A stretch of 64,000 bases of DNA from assembly GCF_963966145.1 (NCBI RefSeq), contig NC_091052.1, positions 12,896,001 to 12,960,000 of the forward strand, given 5' to 3'. This document shows positions 1-12,200 of the stretch, piece after piece; position 1 is the first letter of the stretch, and each line of letters opens with the position of its first letter. The notes below the pieces were generated by a model. The model was not told the DNA's origin, made no database searches, and was given only the letters and a program-made list of their open reading frames with translations. The stretch is from Tenebrio molitor. Lineage: Eukaryota; Arthropoda; Insecta; Coleoptera; Tenebrionidae. The translations under genes were made by a program, and so were the position numbers.

Positions 1-1160
1 TGGAGAAATAGTGGAGGCGCCAAGACCTATTTTCACAAAAAATATAGTATCTCTGTTACCTTTTGAGCTAGATTAAATCTAAAAACTGTGTTTTGTAGGT
101 TTGAGAAAGGCGAATCGAACGCAGAAAGTGCATAATTTTGGATAAAACACAAATTGAGGAAGTTGGAATGCAAGCGACAGAATATTTTCTCAATAAAAAT
201 GAAAATATTTCTGTTATGGTTTCAGATAAATCAATATAAAATATACACTTTGTTGATTTGATCGTCACGAATAGGTTGTAGAAACCATTATCGTTCAATC
301 TCGCTTGAGGAAAATGTAAACAAAAAATTAAGAATATTTTCAATAAAATGACAGTATCTCTGTTACGATTTAAGTAGATTTATTTGGAGACGAATCGAAT
401 GGAAAAAATTGGAAGACTTTATCATTAATTGAGAAAATTCAAAATAATAGTATCGTAGTATTTTGTAAATATGAATATAATGTGGAAACTCTCATTATTG
501 GATCTCTCACATTAGGTAAGGAAAATGCAAATTTATGAATTGAAAAGTAATAAAGGAAATGTTGTATAAAATCACGATATCTCTGTGACGATTGGAGCTA
601 GACTCATTTGATGAACTACTTTTTATAGCTTTGGCTGATGCAAATCGAATCCAATTAGTTGCAAGACTGCATTTCTAGCATTAATTGAGAAGAAAATGTT
701 TTTTACAAAAATGGTGGAGGCGCCGGGACATTTTGCTCTTAAAAATCACTGCATTTCTGTTTTTCTCGATCTAGATTAAATATAAAAGCTTCATTTTGTA
801 GTTTAACTTTAACTCCACAGTTCTAACTGTAACAGTAACACAGAAAATTGTAAATTCATGATTTGTAAAAAAGTGAACGGAATTTTTCATTACAAATGGC
901 GGCATCTCTGTTACCATTTGACCTAGATAAAAATGTAATAACCGGCATTTACAGCTGCAACTGCCATCAATGGAATGCAAAAAATTGCACTAATTGAAAA
1001 TGAAAAGTAAAAATGTGTTTTACATAAATGGTGGATGCGCCGGGGTTTTTCCTCGCAAAAAATTACAATATCTCTGGCATTACTTGAGCTAAACCAATTG
1101 AAAAACTGTATTTTTAAGATTTACTTGTGCTGAATCCAATTCAAAAAACTCTATTTCGAT
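1..1160 (+). repeat. Box-monomer cluster A (plus)
   Basis: Divergent tandem array that runs in from the left edge of the window. Recognisable boxes lie near 10, 711 and 1027 (G, G and T variants). The intervening monomers have lost the box but keep the body blocks, for example the ATATCTCTGTTA-type block followed by a TATAGATTTAA/CGAATCGAAT block near 50-120, 350-400, 580-650 and 900-960. Spacing of body blocks is about 170-190 bp. No coding potential; small ORFs here are translations of the repeat. Confidence 0.85.
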
Positions 1161-2455
1161 CTGTCGTTGTCTGTATTTTTAATTTTGTCCCTTGATGTGG
1201 TCAGATAACACTTTATTTTGTTTCTTGCCCGGCGATTTAATTATTCTTGTTTTTTCTCTCGCATCCATTCTCTTTTTCTGTGCTCTTCTGTGCGGGACAC
1301 AACTGATTAACATAATGAATGAAGTCCAAGCCCGAATTTTTGTGTAAAACTTTTGCAAAATTTGCCATTTAAAATATCAATGGAGGACGTTTTATGTGTT
1401 TTCGGTCAAAGGACCCTTGTTAGTGTTCGTCTAACGATTAATTAAAAACGTCGGAATGGTCTGCGAGTGGAGATTTAAGCCGCAACTTTGGACGCGGCTA
1501 ATTCCATGAAAGGGTTGTCGTGGTCGTTATCAGGGCGAAGAAGTCGTGGGAGTTTTATGCGTCGCCGTAAAAACGTTAATATTCGTTGTGTGTAAGTGTT
1601 AATGCAGGCGAAATGCAGACGGTTAATTGCTTAATTTACATGATGATGGGGGCACGCAGCGGGCCCGGCAGAAGTCACGAATAAAATTAAAGATGGGCAT
1701 AAATCCAGCTCCGAGTCCAATAAGGCTAATTTAGGTTCGGAAGTTTTTGCGTCGACCCTTCTTCGCTCACAAACACGGATCTCCAGTCGAAATTATAAAA
1801 TACAAACAAGAAAGTTTCGAGCTGTTCAGAAATAAAGCTGTCGCACACCGAGAGTTAGAATTAGCAGTGTTCCGCTTTTAATTGGAACATGGAGAGATAT
1901 CAGCGACGCCTGGGGAATTTTCGGTCTAAGCTTGACCAACATAGTTCACTAATTCCGGACCAATAACTGCGAAACTTATAATGAATTTCCAGAGATATAA
2001 AATTAGCGAGTCCGGGTCGGGTCGGGCGTCATCGGAACAATTTTTTTTTACGTCGAGAAAACGATAAATTATTCAGGGATTGCAAATTGGGTTCATGCTC
2101 GCCCCGATAACGTCCCAACAACAAAGAATCGCGATGTTGTTTGCATTGCTGGAGGGCCCGCGACGGTCGGAGTTTGTTAACTGAGACACAAAGAATGCTC
2201 TTTTTGACAAATGAATTTTTATCAACACAAAGGACCCGAAATTAGCAGCAAGCGAACGCGGAGTGCCACTCCTACGGCATACAATTGCCTACAGAGTGGC
2301 CCAAAATTGGCTCAACTTTCATAAAAACCCCACTTTGACCAATTTTCTACACAATATGAAAAAAAATTGTTTGCAAAAACTTGCCCTTCAGCGGATGCAA
2401 TGAAGGAATTTAGGCGTTTTTGTCATTTTCGGGACTATATACCTGAACATCTTGT
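1161..2455. other. Non-repeat segment, no gene seen
   Basis: More GC-balanced sequence than the flanking arrays. It starts with a pyrimidine-rich stretch (about 1220-1300). I see no ORF above 60 codons, no tRNA-like fold and no convincing splice-bounded exon. It may be intronic or intergenic host DNA. Confidence 0.5.
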
Positions 2456-3850
2456 GAGTTTTATTGGAAAAATGCTGGAAGCGCCAGGATTTGTTTCTCC
2501 CTCATTATTGGGGCTAGATTAAATGTAAAAGCTGTTATTTATTGCTTTAACTGTGAAATGCAATGTAAAAAACTTTAGAATCCAATTGCTAACTTTAGTA
2601 AAGAAACTAATTTTATTTGTAAAATGGTGGATGCGTCGGGTTACATATTGTACATTGTAAAGTCCATTCAAAAATCAAAAAACCACCACCTGTTGCTTTA
2701 GGTTGGTAAAATTTAAAAAATCCTAGGTAGATATTTTTTGATACTATGTTGGTAACTATAAATTATGACATTTATTTGATTCAAAATAAAATTCAATTCC
2801 TTTGAATTCCGTTCATATTGTTTTATTAGCAACACGTTTCATTTATTTATTGATTCTTATTATTTTTACTTAAACATGCCCAGAAAAAAAAAGACCTTTA
2901 ATAAACACTTAACCTCAAAATTACAATTCTCACCAAATTTTTGTGTTTATTGTATATTAAAATATAATACAGGGTGTCACTGAAATGCGCGGGAAAATTT
3001 TAACCACGAGCTACTAGGCTTCATGTAAAACTCGGAAAAAATATTTAAAAAATTCTATGTCAAAAAATAAAATAACAATTAATTTTTGAGCTACAATTTT
3101 TTTTAATTACTTTTAGTCTACTACCCTTGTATATCATATTTTATAAAATATATGCCAATGCGAAGTAACCTCTAGGAAATATGCTTTAAAACAAAGAAAC
3201 CGCTCGTGGTTAAAATTTTGCCGCGCATTTCATTGACACCTGTACATACCTGTACATTTTATTTTATATAAATATGTCATATAAAGATGTTGTTTCTGTT
3301 ATTATTTGTACCAAATTAAATTTGAAAATTTCATCGTCAATATTAATAGTGAGCTGCATATATTATTTTACCGAAAGTAGTGAAGGCGCCGTTTAATATT
3401 CTCAATAAAAACTGCAATATCTCTGATGTTTTCTGAGATAAAACGAATCTAAAAGCCGTGATTTACAGATCTAATCGTGCGAAATAGAATGCCTCCAGCA
3501 TTATTCTAACGTTAATTAAGAAAACTGCAAATGTATAATTTATAAAAATGTGAAAGATATTTTTAAATACATAAAAATAAAAATATCATTCTTGCTATTT
3601 GAGCTAAATTAATTTTGAGAACTGCAGTTTATAGTGTCAACTGCCATGAATCGAATACGAAAAATTGAATAACTATATCTCCAACACCAATTGAGTAAAT
3701 TTAAAATATGTCTTACAATAATGGCGGAGGCGCCGGGATATTTATTACAAAACCCGTAATATCTCTGGTATGGCTTGAACTAACTTAAATCGAGAAATTG
3801 CACTTTATAGACTTAATCGTGACGAATTGAATGCAAAAAACTGCACCCTT
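2456..3850 (+). repeat. Box-monomer cluster B (plus)
   Basis: Boxes near 2470 (degenerate, CTGGAAGCGCC), 2621 (GGATGCGTCGGG), 3376 (degenerate) and 3721 (GGCGGAGGCGCCGGGATA). Body blocks follow each box; the ATATCTCTG block is clear near 3416 and 3760. A 273-bp MITE (2970-3242) interrupts the array. Confidence 0.8.
2970..3242. mobile_element. MITE with ~42-bp TIRs, TA target duplication
   Basis: The left end CAGGGTGTCACTGAAATGCG continues through CGGGAAAATTTTAACCACGAG. The right end is its near-perfect inverse, ending CATTTCATTGACACCTG. Both sides carry TA (2968-2969 and 3243-3244). The interior of about 190 bp is AT-rich and non-coding. The TA duplication and CAGGGTG termini fit a non-autonomous Tc1/mariner-superfamily element; the family assignment is inferred. 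Confidence 0.85.
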
Positions 3851-5038
3851 CTACCCCTACTATAATAGCTTTTACATTAATTTTTATTTCCTATAATTTT
3901 CCTACTAGGCCTTGCCTGAATGGTCATAGACCTTAGGGTACAGCAACTGGACGCCTGAAGCGCCCCGGCCTCTTATCGTGGGCGTTTAAACCTGGAAACG
4001 TCTGACAGCTTTACATTTTTTAATTTTAAGGGCACAAGCCTAAACCAACACCCTCCTAATAAGTGAATAAATTTTCCAATTTCTGCCACCTATATAAACA
4101 ATGGTCGGCAAACCCAATATTGATTGTGAGTGATAATAGGTGGCTCGAGTCGGTCTTCCTGTCAGAGCTCTTTGATTATTCAGTGAAATTCGTGTTTAGG
4201 AAAGGGAAATAAATAGTTTAAAGCCGTTTATTAATACTACATTCAGTCGCTTTCAATTAAAAGGAGTTGCGCCCGGAGAATTTTCTGGGCCGAAATTTTT
4301 GCCGAAATCTCGATTAATGGCGCGACAATTTTAAAACGAGTTCAATGAGATTATTTATGGAAGCTGTCGGCATAAATTCAATGAAAGTAATTAAAACTCC
4401 AATTTGATTATTTAAAGCAATCACATCGTGAGAATCGAGTTTCGCTCGGTCGAATTATTCAAAATAACTTGGGGAATATTCATTGCGTCTAAATAATTCA
4501 AAGACAAATCTATAACTTGGAAATTCTCGGACGGTCAAATTAGACTGCATTAAATTGTAAGCAACACTTGTGCGGCCGCGCCGCCTCCGAGACACTCCAT
4601 TGATGTTCCCACTTAATATTTAAACTGTTGCCGCCGACTTCTCAAACGAATTTGTTGTCTTAAAGCGACTTCCCAACTCCACTTCTACCGAATGATTAAT
4701 TATTAGGACTGTATCGATCACGGTCCGAATCACTCAAACGCCAAATTGAGAATCTGCGGTCTGACCATGCACTAGCCAACCATGTATTCCAATTATTCGG
4801 ATTATAAAAGGAAACTCGCAGGCAAAACATCTCCCGCAGGAATTTAATAGAAACTTTGCCAAAGAATTGCGGTGAAAGACTCATACAGAATAAATTCGCT
4901 CATGCATTTATTGCATTATTGTGCGACTTCCAATTATTTCAAAGCTCCAACAAAGAAAATTTATCTCTTCGGACCGCTCCGCAGTCTTGTACCGGATGCA
5001 TCAGCAATCTGTATTGGCGGCGAAAAGATTCCAAGCAT
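3851..5038. other. Non-repeat segment, no gene seen
   Basis: GC-balanced DNA with a TATATAAA string near 4091, but no downstream ORF or splice pattern that would support a promoter. The small ORF at 4696-4884 (minus) overlaps other short ORFs and shows no recognisable domain. Confidence 0.45.
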
Positions 5039-5560
5039 TCTTCGCAATGCATCTTTTCGAAAGTTCAAATTTATTCAAAATATAAGCTTGTCAATATTCG
5101 ACGACTTTCAAGTGCACAAAATTGATGTCAATTGGACTAATTTAAATTGACGAGTTTGTGATGGCAGCCAAGCGCGAGTTTGTGACACGAGTTTGATTGA
5201 GCAGGGAGTTTGTGAAGTTTGTGATAAAAAGTGAAATCGGCTACAATAAACTGGGGTTTGGGTGATGAGTTGGAGATGAGAATTATTTGCATAATGAGCT
5301 TTGAGTTTTCTTCGCAATGTACCTTTTCGAAAGTTCATATTTTTCAAAATATAAGTTTGTCAATATTCGACAATTTTCAAGTGCATAAAATTGATGCAAT
5401 TGGACTAATTTAAATTGACGAGTTTGTAACGGCCGGTAAGGCACGAGTTTGAGCAGCGAGTTTGTGAAGTTTGTAATAAAAAGTGAAATCGTCTGCAATA
5501 AATTGGGGTTTGGGTGATGAGCTTGAGATTAGAATTATTTGCAAAATGAGCTTTGCGTTT
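5039..5560 (+). repeat. Two-copy tandem duplication, ~270/252 bp
   Basis: The segment beginning TTCTTCGCAATG (5039-5308) is repeated immediately at 5309-5560 with small indels and substitutions. Each copy contains several GCGAGTTTGTGA-like short direct repeats, such as GACGAGTTTGTGA and GGAGTTTGTGAAGTTTGTGA. Overlapping short ORFs on both strands are by-products of the duplication; none keeps an intact frame across both copies. Confidence 0.85.
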
Positions 5561-7321
5561 CTGTTCGGAGGAAAGCTTCGAATGGCTTCCATTTGAGTTG
5601 AATTCAACTGTTTTGGTCGTTGCTCTGTTGGCTTTATGTTCCAAGTGTCTGTATAGAATCGTGTGCCCCATAGTAGTTGTGGTGGTGTAAATAAAAAAGC
5701 AATTAGTGAATAATCAGGAGGGCTGGGGCAATTTATCGTCTGGTGTATTATGTTTGTGTCAGCTGTCGAACCGCCGTTCCTGAATTGATCCCATCAAAGT
5801 TTAACTGATTGCTTAATTAAACACCCTTGCCAATAACGACGCCTATTTATTTATTAACTAAATCAAGTTATGCTTTCCTCATTACGTTCTCACATTGCAG
5901 CGCTTCAGTAAGCCGATTCATTCGTCGACTTCCGGGATAATTATTGGCAGGAGCAGGAAGTTTTTCGCATTATCGAAATCCCATATCCGCGACAATGAAA
6001 CAAAGTTGAGGCGTTAGAGGAAGTTTCGCTTTAGAGAATTATTTGGAAAGTTGTCCGATCCCGGAGCATTTTTATTAATCTCGCTTAGGGTTTCTGTGTT
6101 AAATAATAAGCGTCTTTTGAGGGTGGATAAAAACGCAAAGTTTCACTCCGTCGTATGAATTTAAAAAGGTCCACACAATGTTCGCCGTGATGAAAAGAAA
6201 GCATGACACCCTTCTTGGGTTTCAGCTTTTTAAATTAGTTTTCAGCCGCTTAAACAATGAACGTATTAACTCATCGCGGATAAAGGGTGTCACTGTCAGG
6301 TGGTCTAATAATGTGTGGTCGATCCCGCGCCCGATTGTGGTTTTAACAGGACAAACTTAAATTCATTATCGTCGCCTGACACATGTCCTTAGTTTCAGGC
6401 GCTAAGTCCGGCCTGATCCTTGTCATTTCTCACTTGAAGCGCGTTTGCTACCAGGCTAAAAATTTGTCAGCGGTCTTACTCGTGAAACGTCGACGAAAGC
6501 TCACTCAGTCCTCGAGAGTGTGGAAAAATTTCGAGTGGGAGACAATTTTAATAATTGAAATCAAACACGACGACGATGAATTAATAAAACAACAACGATT
6601 CAACAATTACAGTTATTGAAGTTAATTTGGGTGAATTTTTGCGTGGTTGTAATTTGATCAAAGCGCAAACTTCAGACATTTAGGTAATTGTCAGGATTAA
6701 AATCTAATTTAAGAGAAGCAGAGGCCAAAAATATGAAAAATTCTCGTTCTCTTTTATTAAATCGGCGGATCTGGTCGGAGACGGCGAGGATTGTAATCCC
6801 GCACAATGTTCGTGTTGCTCTGTGTAAACCATAAATTTACATTAAATATCTCATAGGATTTGCACCTATTTTGGAACTTTCAGGCAACTATTTAAAAATT
6901 GACGTGAAAGCGAGATTTACTTTTCCCCGGCGAGCAAATATTTTTCTTGCACGGAGGATAATTGCAGACTGTCACAAGTTGTAACGCACAGAGTTGTGCA
7001 TTCATTTTTATTAAATTAGCGACCGGAAGAAGTTGAGAAAGAATGTGGGACCATCCGGTGGTAATAAATGAGCGTTTTGAGAGCAACAGTAAAAGCAATG
7101 GCTTTCAAATTTTCGTACCAAATGGTAAATTATGTCAGGTTTCAGTAATTTAAAAATCTTACCGATTCATGAATCAACAAAGAGCGAGCCTGATTTTTGT
7201 TTGTTTGTTGAATCTGCAATTAAAAATTTGTAAACTTGGGAATTTGACATGCAACAATTATTACATTCATTAAATGAAAATTATTATTTATTTAGCCAAC
7301 ATGAGTTCTAAAATGAAACAA
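5561..7321. other. Non-repeat segment, no gene seen
   Basis: Host-like DNA. ORFs at 6178-6360, 6383-6619 and 6892-7098 are short and show no domain or codon pattern I recognise. No RNA gene seen. Confidence 0.45.
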
Positions 7322-7503
7322 AAATCTGATATTACTTTTGAGTTTCCAGATATTTTATCTTTTATATTTGATAATTTATGCGGTAATGCTCTTAGCAGTT
7401 ATAAATCATTTTCTGTTTTTGTATACACAAGAAATTAAATCAGACAAAATCGTTTGAGTTTATTGGTCGTCGCAGTTGAAAGAGGACTTGTTAAATTTTG
7501 GTA
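7322..7503 (+). pseudogene. hAT-like transposase C-terminal remnant, copy 1
   Basis: Reading from 7322 gives a peptide with the stretch FPDILSFIFDNL, closely parallel to the better copy at 10117-10306 (FADILSFIFDNL). It then decays: the hydrophobic LLCLVLLAATSASVE segment is replaced by unrelated residues and a stop (TAA at about 7436). The tail is recognisable only as an out-of-frame VERGLVKFW-stop, matching IERDLLKHIW-stop of the other copy. The assignment rests on similarity to copy 2 and on general knowledge of the hAT C-terminal dimerisation region. It lies directly before cluster C. Dead; no function expected. Confidence 0.55.
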
Positions 7504-8290
7504 AATAAACACAGACCATTTTGCTCTCACCAGAAATAGAAGAATTAATTACATCAATAGTGAAACAAATTTCTAGGTTCTGAGTTAGATCAAATTTGGA
7601 AAAGGAGTTTTGTAGACGTAATTGATGAATCAAATGCACAAAACTGCATTACTAGATCTATCGCAGCAGTTAAAAAATGGTAAAAAAATTTCATAAAATT
7701 GGTGGAGGCGCCGGGATATTTTTTGTTATAAATGACCACGGCTCTGTTATTCCTTAGTCTAAATCAAATCTGAAAAGTGTGTTTTACAAACATATTTATG
7801 ACCAATCGATTGCAATAAGCTCTGGAACTCGATCTCTTACCTTAGCTATGTAAAATATATTTTTTTAAATGTAATATTTTCTCCCATATCTCTGATATTG
7901 CTTGCGTCAAATGTAAATCTGAGAACACAATTTTCTTGATATAATTGTGGTAAATCGAATGCAATGCAGTATTTAACTGCAAGTATGTTTTGCGAAAATG
8001 GTGGAGGCGCCGGGATTTAAAAAATATGTAATTGATGATAGTTCCATTATTGTTAGGTGCAGATGAAATCTGAGCATTTTATAGATTTAAGTGAGACGAA
8101 TAGAATGCAAAATATTTGTAATTTTATCTGTAGCATCAAGCAAAGGGCAAAATTATGGTTTGTAAGAATGGTGGAGGTGCCGGGATTTTTTTTTCTACCA
8201 ATGACAATATTTCTGTTATTACTTGAGCTAAACCAAATCTAAAAACTGTATTTTCTGGAAGTAATTGTGACGAATCTATCGACTTTTCTT
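7504..8290 (+). repeat. Box-monomer cluster C (plus)
   Basis: Boxes near 7701, 7996 and 8167 (all G variant; the last reads GGAGGTGCCGGGA). A further box-less monomer body near 7860-7960 carries the ATATCTCTGATATT block and the AATCGAATGCAA block. Spacing from 7996 to 8167 is 171 bp. Confidence 0.85.
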
Positions 8291-9734
8291 TGGCTCTTGC
8301 CAGACAATTAAATTATTCCGTCGCTCAAGAGTAAAGGAAATTTGTAACTTGTATAAAACTGAAATTTTCTACCAAAGTAAAATAATTTTACTAATTTGCT
8401 TACTCCATCTCTTGCTCTTTATACTAGAGCACTTGCATCTTCCTTACATAATCCTTTTTAAACAGACCCATTTACCCTTTCACTCTTTTCTCAGCTATCC
8501 ACAAATCTCTAATCAATTTTTTCAGCTTTCCCCACATCACTTTCCCCATTTTATGCCCTCATTTCATTATTCCAAACCTGATGACTCTGTCCTCGTCCAC
8601 ATTCACTCCTAAATATTTCTTCATTTTTGTCCTTTCTCGGTTACACTCGCCATAATCAACTTGACCATAATAGACACAATAATTCAATGAGACACAATAG
8701 CTCAATCCAATTAGGCGATGAATAGCACCATTAGTAAATAAACTGTTTCCGACTGGTTTATTCGTCAAACTCCCATTAAAACTAAAAAATCTGTGCTTTC
8801 AGCGGTCCAAGTCACATTAAGCTAAAAGCTCCAACATATAATATCGCATTAGTAAAATGAGCTTTCTATTTATCATATTTTCGTTGGTGAAATGCCGAAT
8901 TTATTGTTCGACACAAATCGCCGTTGTATTTTCTGGAATGGTAATGATTAGATTGTTACCGCCTCCTTGAAAATTTTATTATCGCTGATTTGTTCCAATT
9001 AGCCGCCATAACTAACTAGCACGGTAATGGCCAGTCCGGTCTTTGCGGGAGGCCATAAATAAATTACCAAAGTAAACAGTTCACTTTGCCGTTGCCGCAC
9101 TTCGTGTATTGCCAATTACTCACGGAGGGGTAGTTTGGGTCAATTCAGTTTGCAAATTTCTGCCCAAAAACAACACAAAAATGCTTGTTTCTTGCGTTTT
9201 TATCCAGTCGATGAGCGTAAATTAGAGTGAGAGGCCTCAACCCTTGAAAGATTTGTTTTATGGGGGTTGTAAATATTACGCAATATCCCATCTTGTGACA
9301 TTTATAACGTTCGAACGTTTCGAGCTGTTTGTTTTGGGAGCAGAACTATTCCGATAAAGTGGAATAATTAATTTCGCCCAATTATGAAAGTGTTTAACAG
9401 ATGAGCTCTGCGAGAGAACTTTAAATTAAATTATCTGTTAATCAATTACCTACAAACTCATTTGCGAAAGAAATTTATGAAATTAATAACGACGGCTTCC
9501 ATTTATTAAACTAGAGTGATCGGTGATTCTCTCCTAGTCCTCGACGATCGGTTTTTCGTCAATATTTGAATGCGAACAAGTCAGGATGAGTGAGGAGACA
9601 CTTAATGGGTCCACAAAGAAATAATGAGCGGGATTTGTCTCGTGAAGGCTTGCTTCGCTAGCATTTTATCCTTCTTCTTGTTTGCCCGAAAGCTCAGATT
9701 TCGTTTCGGTAAAAGTTCAGTCATTTGCGTCTCA
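8291..9734. other. Non-repeat segment; pyrimidine-rich start
   Basis: About 8340-8640 is strongly C/T-rich on the plus strand. That explains the 87-codon ORF at 8349-8612, whose composition is leucine, phenylalanine and serine, as expected from such a tract. The rest is GC-balanced with no recognisable gene. Confidence 0.5.
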
Positions 9735-9895
9735 GCTTCAGAAACACGACGTAACTATATTTTAAATTAGACCGGCAGGTTTTTTAATAAATACGTTCAG
9801 TTTTGCGGTATTAAAAAGAGTCACGCTGAGGTCTGGGGGATTTCAAGCAAATTGAGGTGGGGAGGGACAAAGTGCCTAATAAATTCTGATAAAAT
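9735..9895 (+). repeat. Left direct repeat bracketing cluster D
   Basis: About 160 bp, including GTAACTATATTTTAAATTAG, TTAAAAAGAGTCACGCTGAG and GGGACAAAGT. It recurs in the same orientation at 12014-12200 with roughly 75% identity by eye. It contains no box or monomer body, so it looks like host DNA present on both sides of the array. Confidence 0.85.
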
Positions 9896-10116
9896 GTTTC
9901 AAAGGTGGCACTACCTGCGCTTGGTTGTTGCTGAAGAATTGTATTTTTGTTTTAAAGAAATAGAAGAAAATTATTAAAAATTTACAAAGTCTGGGACTTA
10001 ATCTGAAAGTTTATAAGAGCGGTATTACTTTCGTTGAAAGAAAATTATTCCTTTTTCGCTCGATGTGAGTTACAAAAGGAATTAAAAGTTTCATGCTCGG
10101 ATCAAAATATTTATGT

Positions 10117-10306
10117 TTAGTACTGATTATAACTTTGCAGATATTTTGTCATTTATATTTGACAATTTATACGTTAATGCTTCTGACATTTATAAATTGC
10201 TTTGTCTTGTTTTATTGGCCGCGACATCAGCTTCAGTTGAAAAAGTGTTTCAGCTTTGAACAAATTTAGCCCAATTGAAAGGGACCTGTTAAAACATATA
10301 TGGTAA
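10117..10306 (+). pseudogene. hAT-like transposase C-terminal remnant, copy 2
   Basis: Translation from 10117 gives DYNFADILSFIFDNL, then a short linker, then LLCLVLLAATSASVEKVF. After one frameshift near 10250 it continues ALNKFSPIERDLLKHIW and a stop at 10304-10306. The hydrophobic LVLLAATSASVEKVFS...L segment followed by ERDLL is typical of the hAT-superfamily C-terminal dimerisation region (compare the general pattern IPVTVASAERSFSxLK). Only the last ~60 codons remain, with no catalytic region nearby, so this is a dead fragment. A more decayed relative lies at 7322-7503. It sits inside the direct-repeat-bracketed interval of cluster D. Confidence 0.75.
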
Positions 10307-10539
10307 AAATAAATTGTTAAAAGGACACTAGAAATGTAAGGGTTGTGTCTTCACAATTTTTAAGCATTGATAATTATTTCCAACAGCAGTTGTCTCCGTA
10401 GAATGTTTACTTTTCCATTTCCTTAGTTTCTGCGTTACTTTTGTGTTGACAAATTTTACAAATTTCTAAAAAGTTGTATAATCACCCTAGTTTTAGAATT
10501 CCAATTCAATCCTACCAGATGATTTATGTTTTCTACGTA

Positions 10540-11790
10540 TTTTTCTGCCACCAAAACTGAAGAAAATTTGTAGGCTTTGCGTTATATCAAAGTTAAATTG
10601 ACTTTTATAGACTTAATTATGACAAAGCGAATGCAAGAAACGGTTTTGCAATGTCTATAATATTAGTTAAGAAATCTTTGTTTTTCAAAAATGGTGGAGG
10701 CGCCGGGATATTTTCTTGTGAAAAATGACAATATATTTGTTATTGTCTGGGTTAAATCAAATCTGAAGACCCTGTTTTATAGACTTAATTATGCTGAATC
10801 GAATGCCGTAAACTACATAGTTGCATCTCTGGCATAATTAAGAAAATTCTAACATTATAATTTATAAAAATTATGAAAATGTCAAGATATTTGTTTCACT
10901 AATAATGACAATATCTCTGGTGTTGGATTAAATTTAAAAACTGTTTTGTAGATTAAAATATGTCGAATCAAATGCAAAAAACCGTGTTGCTCTATTTATA
11001 GTATTGTTGAAGAGAACTGCAAATAGTTTTACAAAATAATGGAGAAAATTTTCCCACTAAAAGCACGTTGTGTCATTTTAGATATTTTAAAACTAAAAGC
11101 TGTTTCATATATTTAAACGTTTAAATATTTAAATCCCTGATATTACTTAAATTAAATCTAAAAGCTTCGTTTCATACATTTAAATGTGGCGAATCAAATG
11201 CAACAAAGTCCATAAATCTATATCAGTTAGGAAATCTGAAAAACCGTCACTTAAAATGGAAATACGCTTTGACTAACACAATACGTCTGTTTTCATTTGA
11301 GAGAAATTAACCCTGAAAACTGTATTTTGCAGTTTTAATTATTATGGAGTATTTGGTAAATTTGCATAAATCCTCTAACACTCGTTGAGAAAGCGGCAAA
11401 TTAGTGGAGACGCAAGATTATTTCCTTACTAAAAATAATAACTCTGTGCTTTCCAGATTTGACTGTCAGGAATACAATGCAAAAACTCCATAACTTTATA
11501 CTTGTTAATTAGAAAAATTGCAAATTCTCGATTTGTAAAAACGTGGAGAGTATTTCTTAACTGTATAAATTGCTATATCCCTGTTACTCTTTCAGCTAGA
11601 TCATATATAAAAATTTAGATTTATTGCCTTAACTTTCTCGAGTCAATTTAAAATTAATTTAGTAATAATGGTAAAGGCGTAGGAAATTTTCTGATAACAA
11701 ATACAGTATCTTTGGTGATGTGATGATTTAAGTGAATCAAATACAAAAACAATATTTTGTAAATGCAAAAACTCTGTTACGTTGTCTTAA
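10540..11790 (+). repeat. Box-monomer cluster D (plus)
   Basis: One good box at 10691 (G variant). Decayed boxes lie near 10870 (TTATGAAAATGTCAAGATAT), 11401 (TAGTGGAGACGCAAGATTA) and 11667 (ATGGTAAAGGCGTAGGAAA). Body blocks are clear, for example AATTATGCTGAATCGAATGC near 10788 and repeated AATCTAAAAGCT blocks near 11090 and 11160. This is one of the most decayed clusters. Confidence 0.8.
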
Positions 11791-12013
11791 ACTGCCATTA
11801 TTTTTTCTTTTATTTTTTTATCTTTACACTCGAAATTATTTCAGATAACTTTTGAAAAGATAAAGCTTCACTAGTCCTATTTTTCACTCGTGTACCTTCC
11901 ATACTAGACCATTTCAATCATCTTCACGTCATTTCTCCTTCTCAATTCTTGCACGTTGTTTTAGAATTATAAATAAAATAATTTCTCACTAATCGATTTA
12001 TTCCTGCGAGTGC

Positions 12014-12200
12014 TTCGCGCTTTAGACAAACCCGAAGTAACTATATTTCAAATTAGACTGCGACGTTCTTTCAAAAAATATGTTGGGTTCCTCTCTATAT
12101 TAAAAAGATCCACGCTGAGGTCTGAGGGATTCTTCGCCGGAAGCAAATTGAGTTGTAACGGGACAAAGTACACAATAAATTTTGATAACGAACTAATGGC
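12014..12200 (+). repeat. Right direct repeat bracketing cluster D
   Basis: Partner of 9735-9895 in the same orientation, about 2.3 kb downstream. Shared strings include GTAACTATATTT, AAATTAGAC, TTAAAAAGA, CACGCTGAGGTCTG, AGCAAATTGAG and GGGACAAAGT. The interval between the two holds the hAT fragment and all of cluster D. Confidence 0.85.

Noticed and set aside
3721..3740. Box as a YY1/Pho site (ATGGCGG)
   Set aside because: Only this one copy reads ATGGCGG. The rest read ATGGTGG, which lacks the key C of the GCCAT core, and conservation extends well past that motif.
4091..4098. TATATAAA as a gene promoter
   Set aside because: No initiator at a fitting distance that I can defend and no ORF downstream. 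Such strings are common in AT-rich DNA.
6205..6290. GACACCCTT / AAGGGTGTC short inverted pair as a MITE
   Set aside because: Only 9 bp of matching arm, no TA duplication and no extension of the inverted repeat.
10691..10710. Box as a CENP-B box
   Set aside because: Only the CGGGA end matches. The required TTCG and central A positions do not, so sequence identity with the CENP-B box is not supported.
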